Shown here: piece after piece, positions 6,025 through 8,819 of the stretch
Numbering within the stretch: the stretch's first letter is position 1
Layout: each line of letters starts with the position of its first letter
Assembly (NCBI GenBank): GCA_035575235.1
Contig: DATLYA010000201.1
Coordinates: forward strand, 1-8,819
Direction of reading: 5' to 3'
DNA length: 8,819 nt
Source of the DNA: SYOC01 sp035575235
Lineage (GTDB): Bacteria > Desulfobacterota > Binatia > Bin18
The notes under the pieces: model-generated
The model's input: only the letters and a program-made list of their open reading frames with translations
The model's database searches: none
What the model was told of the DNA's origin: nothing
Position numbers and translations under genes: made by a program

Positions 6025-6384
6025 AATTCCTCCAATTGTGGCGTCATTAAGTCCTCAAGCGCTTGAAGTGGCGCAAGCATAGCTGAGGCGGTGAGGAAAC
6101 AGAAGAACTAAATGGTCTTCCAACAATACGTCTTCTATCTTCCGCCTTCTGCAAACGCGAGCTGCGATTCATGGCGTGACCGCGCCATTCTTCTCAAGGA
6201 ACGGGGGAGATGACTGTCCGGCGTTCTGATTTTGTGCGACGGCATCCAAAGTGGGGTAGGGGCCGTGGGCGTTCAGGCGCGTTTTGCGTCAGGAGAGGCG
6301 TTCTCGCGAGAAGGGAACGTTTGCGCCTGCCGTGGCATTTGATAGTGTCGAGCGACAGACGATGGTGTGACGTGGTGCGTTGCT
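6025..6384. other. Gene-free stretch between divergent SDR and DUF547 genes
   Basis: These 360 bases should carry promoters in both directions. A perfect 12-base palindrome is at 6055-6066, and a 6-base-arm inverted repeat (ATGGCG/CGCCAT) at 6171-6188. An open frame from 6210 has a purine-rich site (GGGGGAG) before it, but its Arg/Cys-rich translation has no protein-like pattern and it runs into the DUF547 gene in another frame. I see no convincing RNA gene. Confidence 0.5.
6055..6066. promoter_or_regulatory. Perfect 12-base palindrome upstream of the SDR gene, operator-like
   Basis: TCAAGCGCTTGA lies 31 to 42 bases upstream of the SDR ATG, where a repressor site would overlap the promoter. 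A second CAAGC follows at 6074-6078, so the half-site occurs three times in 25 bases. No regulator gene is adjacent, and promoter elements here are not clear. Confidence 0.3.
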
Positions 6385-6906
6385 ATGCCTTTTGCCCTCT
6401 CCTTTTTTGCGATGGCTTTGCTATTCTGTACTCGACCTGTGTCTGCTGCTGTCGATCATGATCTGTGGTCAACGCTGCTTACCCGGTATGTGGATGACAA
6501 CGGCAGAGTCGCTTATCGCGACCTACGAGCGCGAGACAAAGCCGCCTTCGATCAGTATCTCGCAACGTTAGCGCAAGCGCGCACCGAAGGGATGAGCGAA
6601 GCGGAAGAGAAAGCCTTTTGGATTAACGCCTACAATGCCGTCATCATCAGCGGCGTTCTCCAGGGCTACACGGCCGAAAGTCTGCTCGGCCGGAAACGAC
6701 TGTTCAGCTGGTTTACCGCCAAGGTGGCTGGGCAAGACCGTACGCCGGATGAGATTGAACATCAAATCTTACGGAAGAAGTTCCATGATCCGCGCATCCA
6801 TTTTGTTGCTGTGGAGAAACAGGCTATGTTGAACCGCAGTGATAGCGAGCTGCGCTATCTTGAGTACGATTGGACTCTCAACGCGCAAGAGGGACAGAGA
6901 GTGTAG
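6385..6906 (+). CDS. DUF547 secreted protein with apparent internal in-frame deletion
   Basis: This 173-residue protein opens with a hydrophobic signal-like segment ending Val-Ser-Ala-Ala, cleaved probably before Val-Asp-His-Asp. DUF547 features follow: Leu-Trp-Ser-Thr-Leu-Leu-x-x-Tyr-Val, Ala-Phe-Trp-Ile-Asn-Ala-Tyr-Asn-Ala (77-85) and Asp-Glu-Ile-Glu-His-Gln-Ile-Leu-Arg (122-130). Asp-Pro-Arg-Ile-His-Phe (135-140) follows in order. In family members this last block is followed by a Cys-Ala-Ser-x-x-Cys-Pro segment and about 60-80 further residues. Here it passes after Val-Ala-Val (near base 6813) straight to a tail ending Tyr-Leu-Glu-Tyr-Asp-Trp-Thr-Leu-Asn, which is how family members usually finish. 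The frame is kept. It may be a folded short form or a dying gene. Start is uncertain: ATG 6385 or GTG 6367, neither with a good ribosome site. The molecular role of the family is not established. Confidence 0.75.
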   Translation: MPFALSFFAMALLFCTRPVSAAVDHDLWSTLLTRYVDDNGRVAYRDLRARDKAAFDQYLATLAQARTEGMSEAEEKAFWINAYNAVIISGVLQGYTAESLLGRKRLFSWFTAKVAGQDRTPDEIEHQILRKKFHDPRIHFVAVEKQAMLNRSDSELRYLEYDWTLNAQEGQRV

Positions 6907-6938
6907 GACAGGCTTCGGACGGGTTTCATAATACTTAG

Positions 6939-6944
6939 AGGAGG
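6939..6944 (+). promoter_or_regulatory. Strong ribosome binding site for a TTG start
   Basis: AGGAGG stands 9 bases before the TTG at 6954. This is the best Shine-Dalgarno match in the window and supports translation of the small secreted protein from a non-ATG codon. Confidence 0.65.
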
Positions 6945-6953
6945 AACCAGAAG

Positions 6954-7217
6954 TTGAAGAGCTTATGTGTGCTTGTTGTTGCTGTTTTTAGCTTAGGGCT
7001 GATGCTAGGCTCGGGTGCGGCTTTTGCGTCTGATGAAGAGAAGGGCGGCCATAGCGCTCACCGTGACGCTGTCAACGAGCGGGCGCATAAGCAAGAGAAC
7101 GCCGCGGAAAAAGCCGAACAGCAAAAAACTGACGCCGTGAAAAACCAACCTGCAACGCATCAACCGGGTGACGCGGCCGCTGACGATGAAGAAGAGGAGG
7201 AAGAGGGATCGCACTGA
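6954..7217 (+). CDS. Small secreted protein with poly-glutamate tail, unknown function
   Basis: This is an 87-residue protein I do not recognise. Residues 1-25 are a clear Sec signal peptide: Lys2, a hydrophobic core, and Ala-Phe-Ala before Ser26. The mature part of about 62 residues is highly charged and has no Cys. It has His residues near its start (Gly-Gly-His-Ser-Ala-His), an Ala/Glu/Lys/Gln-rich middle (43-65) likely to be helical or disordered, and a tail of Asp-Asp then six Glu, ending Gly-Ser-His. Cys5 is inside the hydrophobic segment and is not a lipobox. The start is TTG with a strong AGGAGG. The gene lies 47 bases after the DUF547 gene and 50 before the HNH gene on the same strand, so shared transcription is likely. 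Acidic and His residues would suit metal binding or calcium buffering in the periplasm, but that is a guess. Confidence 0.7.
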   Translation: MKSLCVLVVAVFSLGLMLGSGAAFASDEEKGGHSAHRDAVNERAHKQENAAEKAEQQKTDAVKNQPATHQPGDAAADDEEEEEEGSH

Positions 7218-7267
7218 TCAGCGGCGTCTGTCGTTAGTTGCCACTTGTTCGGTAGGCGGTTGACCAT

Positions 7268-7564
7268 ATGAAACCGTTCTATTCCGAGGTTAGTTCCGCA
7301 GATATTCTGCGCGAGAAAAACAAAGCGCGGGAGTTGCGCCGTTCCGAATGGTGGAAGCGTCGGCGCGCCGCCGGGATTTGTCACTACTGCCAGCGGCGTT
7401 TTTCACCCTCTGAATTAACGATGGACCATCTCGTCCCGCTCGTGCGGGGCGGAAAATCGACCAAAGGCAATCTCGTTCCTGCCTGTAAAGAATGCAATAC
7501 CAGGAAGAAGTATGCCTTGCCCTGGGAGTGGGAGAGCACGAAAGAAATGTCGGATAGGGAATGA
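7268..7564 (+). CDS. HNH nuclease-like protein
   Basis: This 98-residue protein has an HNH/zinc-ribbon core. Cys38-x-x-Cys41 and Cys73-x-x-Cys76 form the zinc site. Asp53-His54 in Met-Asp-His-Leu-Val-Pro-Leu, Asn68 in Lys-Gly-Asn-Leu-Val-Pro and Asn77 after the last Cys make the catalytic pattern. A basic helix at 17-34 (Lys-Ala-Arg-Glu-Leu-Arg-Arg...Lys-Arg-Arg-Arg) could contact DNA. The protein is a stand-alone HNH domain, not fused to a restriction or toxin module. The ATG at 7268 has an AGGCGG-like site about 8 bases upstream. It is the third of three closely spaced plus-strand genes and converges on the MFS transporter, 28 bases apart. No methylase, immunity gene, intron or phage terminase gene is nearby, so the biological role is open. 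Confidence 0.85.
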   Translation: MKPFYSEVSSADILREKNKARELRRSEWWKRRRAAGICHYCQRRFSPSELTMDHLVPLVRGGKSTKGNLVPACKECNTRKKYALPWEWESTKEMSDRE

Positions 7565-7609
7565 GTCATGAGGAACACATTGTCCACGCGTTCTATTCTC
7601 GTTCCCTAT
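7554..7609. terminator. Inverted repeat spanning convergent gene ends
   Basis: ATAGGGAATGAG (7554-7565) pairs with CTCGTTCCCTAT (7598-7609) over 12 positions, one a G-T wobble, around a 32-base loop. The arms overlap the last codons of the HNH gene (left) and of the MFS gene (right). No T-run follows, so it may limit read-through only weakly. Confidence 0.4.
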
Positions 7610-8819
7610 GAGCGCTGAGTTGCAGCCGCCGGAGCTGTAACTGCTGCTGGATATCGGCATGATGCTCCCGCGTGAGAGGAAAACGCAGAAAGATGAAGAA
7701 CGATGCCAGAAAGAAGAGGGCAGGGATCGGTCCATACAGTATTTTTAAGCTCCAGAGTGTAAACGGGCTTTGCGCTTGATTCGGCATATATCCGATCAAG
7801 TCGAGCGACATGCCGACCAGCAAAATCCCCACCGCCATCAGCTTCATCGTCAACGTCCACAGGCCGAAAAACGCGCCTTCGCGTCGTTGTCCGGAGTGCA
7901 GTTCGTCGTAGTCGACGACGTCCGCGGCAATCGACAGCGGGAGGATGTAGCCGCCCGCCCCAAACCCGGCAAGAATCAGGAACATGTAGAATACCCAAGA
8001 CGGCATATCGGCGCGAAGCACAGGAAACACGGACAGCGCCGCCACGCTCCAAAGGATACACACCTGAAAGGCGCGGTTTTTTCCGATACGGCGGGCAAGG
8101 TGCGTCCAGGAGCCCAGGGACAATAGAACAGCAGCCAAATAGAGCGTCATGAGGGTAGGAAGTTGTTGGCCCATCGCCAGCCAGTCGCGAAAGACATACA
8201 CTGTCAGCGGTTGATGGATGCTTGCGCCGAGCGTCATAACCGCAAAGGTGTAAATGAGCACGCGGAAGGGTTGAGTGTCGAGGGTAGATCGCAAAGCGTT
8301 GATAAAGGAGCGAAACGAGAGCTGCACTGTCTGTGATGAAGGAGGCGTCTCGCGACTGCCATAAAAAGCGATCAAGCCTGCGAAGATCATCACTCCGGCG
8401 AGCAGCGCGCCAACCTGGGCAAAGCCCTGGCGCGCTCCTGTCGGCGGCAGGGTAGAAGAAAGCGCCGCTGCGCTGTCTGGCAACATCGTCGGCGAACCTC
8501 CAACTACTTTGCTGAGACACGTGACGGCGATGAATGCGCCGAGGCCATGAAATACCGTCCGGGTTGCTACGATTTGTGTCCGCTCGTGATAATCCTGGCT
8601 GAGTTCCGCGCCGAGGGCGAGGTAAGGGGTAGCATACAAGGTAAAGCACGCATCCATCAGCATGTACATAATGGCGAGAAAGACAAAATTTCCCATCGCG
8701 CCGAGCCCTAGCGGAGGACTCCACAGCAGGTAGAAACAGACGCCTAACGGCAGAACGCTCACCAAGAGGTAGAGACGCCGTCGGCCAAAGCGAGAAGTTG
8801 TACTGTCGGACAGATAACC
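7593..8819 (-). CDS. MFS transporter, GPH/MelB-like family, N-terminus cut by window edge
   Basis: This is the last 408 residues of an integral inner-membrane secondary transporter. The frame is open to the right edge, and the first residues read Gly-Tyr-Leu-Ser-Asp-Ser-Thr-Thr-Ser-Arg-Phe-Gly-Arg-Arg-Arg, which is the loop 2-3 signature of the family. So the TTG at 8765 is not the true start and about 50-60 residues are missing. About ten hydrophobic segments alternate with short loops. Asp-Tyr-x-Glu-Arg-Thr-Gln-type residues follow the fourth or fifth segment, and a Val-Val-Asp-Tyr-Asp-Glu-Leu sequence occurs in the second half, both typical of GPH (glycoside-pentoside-hexuronide:cation symporter)-like proteins. 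The C-terminus is a hydrophilic tail rich in Gln, Leu and Arg. Many annotated members carry sugars, but the substrate cannot be inferred here. It faces the HNH gene convergently; its own upstream partners are outside the window. Confidence 0.92.
   Translation of the reverse strand, partial: GYLSDSTTSRFGRRRLYLLVSVLPLGVCFYLLWSPPLGLGAMGNFVFLAIMYMLMDACFTLYATPYLALGAELSQDYHERTQIVATRTVFHGLGAFIAVTCLSKVVGGSPTMLPDSAAALSSTLPPTGARQGFAQVGALLAGVMIFAGLIAFYGSRETPPSSQTVQLSFRSFINALRSTLDTQPFRVLIYTFAVMTLGASIHQPLTVYVFRDWLAMGQQLPTLMTLYLAAVLLSLGSWTHLARRIGKNRAFQVCILWSVAALSVFPVLRADMPSWVFYMFLILAGFGAGGYILPLSIAADVVDYDELHSGQRREGAFFGLWTLTMKLMAVGILLVGMSLDLIGYMPNQAQSPFTLWSLKILYGPIPALFFLASFFIFLRFPLTREHHADIQQQLQLRRLQLSAHRERE

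Noticed and set aside
6210..6461. Plus-strand frame with a purine-rich site before its ATG
   Set aside because: The translation is Arg- and Cys-rich without structure, and it overlaps the DUF547 signal peptide region in another frame.
7606..8724. Long open frame (372 codons) on the minus strand inside the MFS gene
   Set aside because: It is another frame of the transporter. Its translation is Arg/Pro-rich with no membrane pattern, whereas the overlapping frame has the GPH-type signature and hydrophobic segments.

Overview
The window looks like chromosomal DNA from a free-living, Gram-negative-type bacterium of moderately high GC content. An RND efflux pump and two proteins with Sec-type signal peptides imply an outer membrane and a periplasm. 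The mix of luciferase-like flavin oxidoreductases, a divergent short-chain dehydrogenase, SRPBCC and DUF547 proteins, and intergenic palindromes bounded by GTAG/CTAC is typical of large environmental genomes such as deltaproteobacteria-like or Tectomicrobia-like lineages. No rRNA or marker gene is present, so this placement is a low-confidence inference. I saw no tRNA, rRNA, CRISPR array, transposase or phage gene.

Left part (1-2599): the C-terminal end of an RND (HAE1-type) pump subunit runs in from the left edge and is followed on the same strand by an SRPBCC/START-like protein. Converging on that, 11 bases away, are two minus-strand genes: a DUF1232 (YkvA-like) small membrane protein and, upstream of it, a HAD-superfamily phosphatase.

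Middle (2600-6024): a gene-free stretch of about 400 bases holds three hairpin-forming palindromes. Next comes a plus-strand luciferase-like flavin-dependent oxidoreductase. A second, related oxidoreductase lies on the minus strand and converges on it, with a large nested palindrome between the two stop codons. Upstream of the second oxidoreductase, on the same strand, is an SDR-family protein that lacks the usual catalytic Ser and Tyr. The oxidoreductases and the SDR suggest a small catabolic or detoxifying set, but no substrate can be read from the sequence.

Right part (6025-8819): after a gene-free stretch of about 360 bases, three plus-strand genes follow closely. They are a DUF547 secreted protein that appears to have lost an internal block in frame, a very small secreted protein with a poly-glutamate tail, and an HNH-nuclease-like protein. 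Converging on them from the right edge is a GPH/MelB-type MFS transporter whose N-terminus lies outside the window.

The window is mostly ordinary accessory metabolism. The items most worth a second look are the SDR with an altered active site, the internally shortened DUF547 protein, the nested palindrome at 4010-4083 with its relatives in the 2600-2733 gap, and the small acidic secreted protein. I found no clear previously undescribed multi-gene system.
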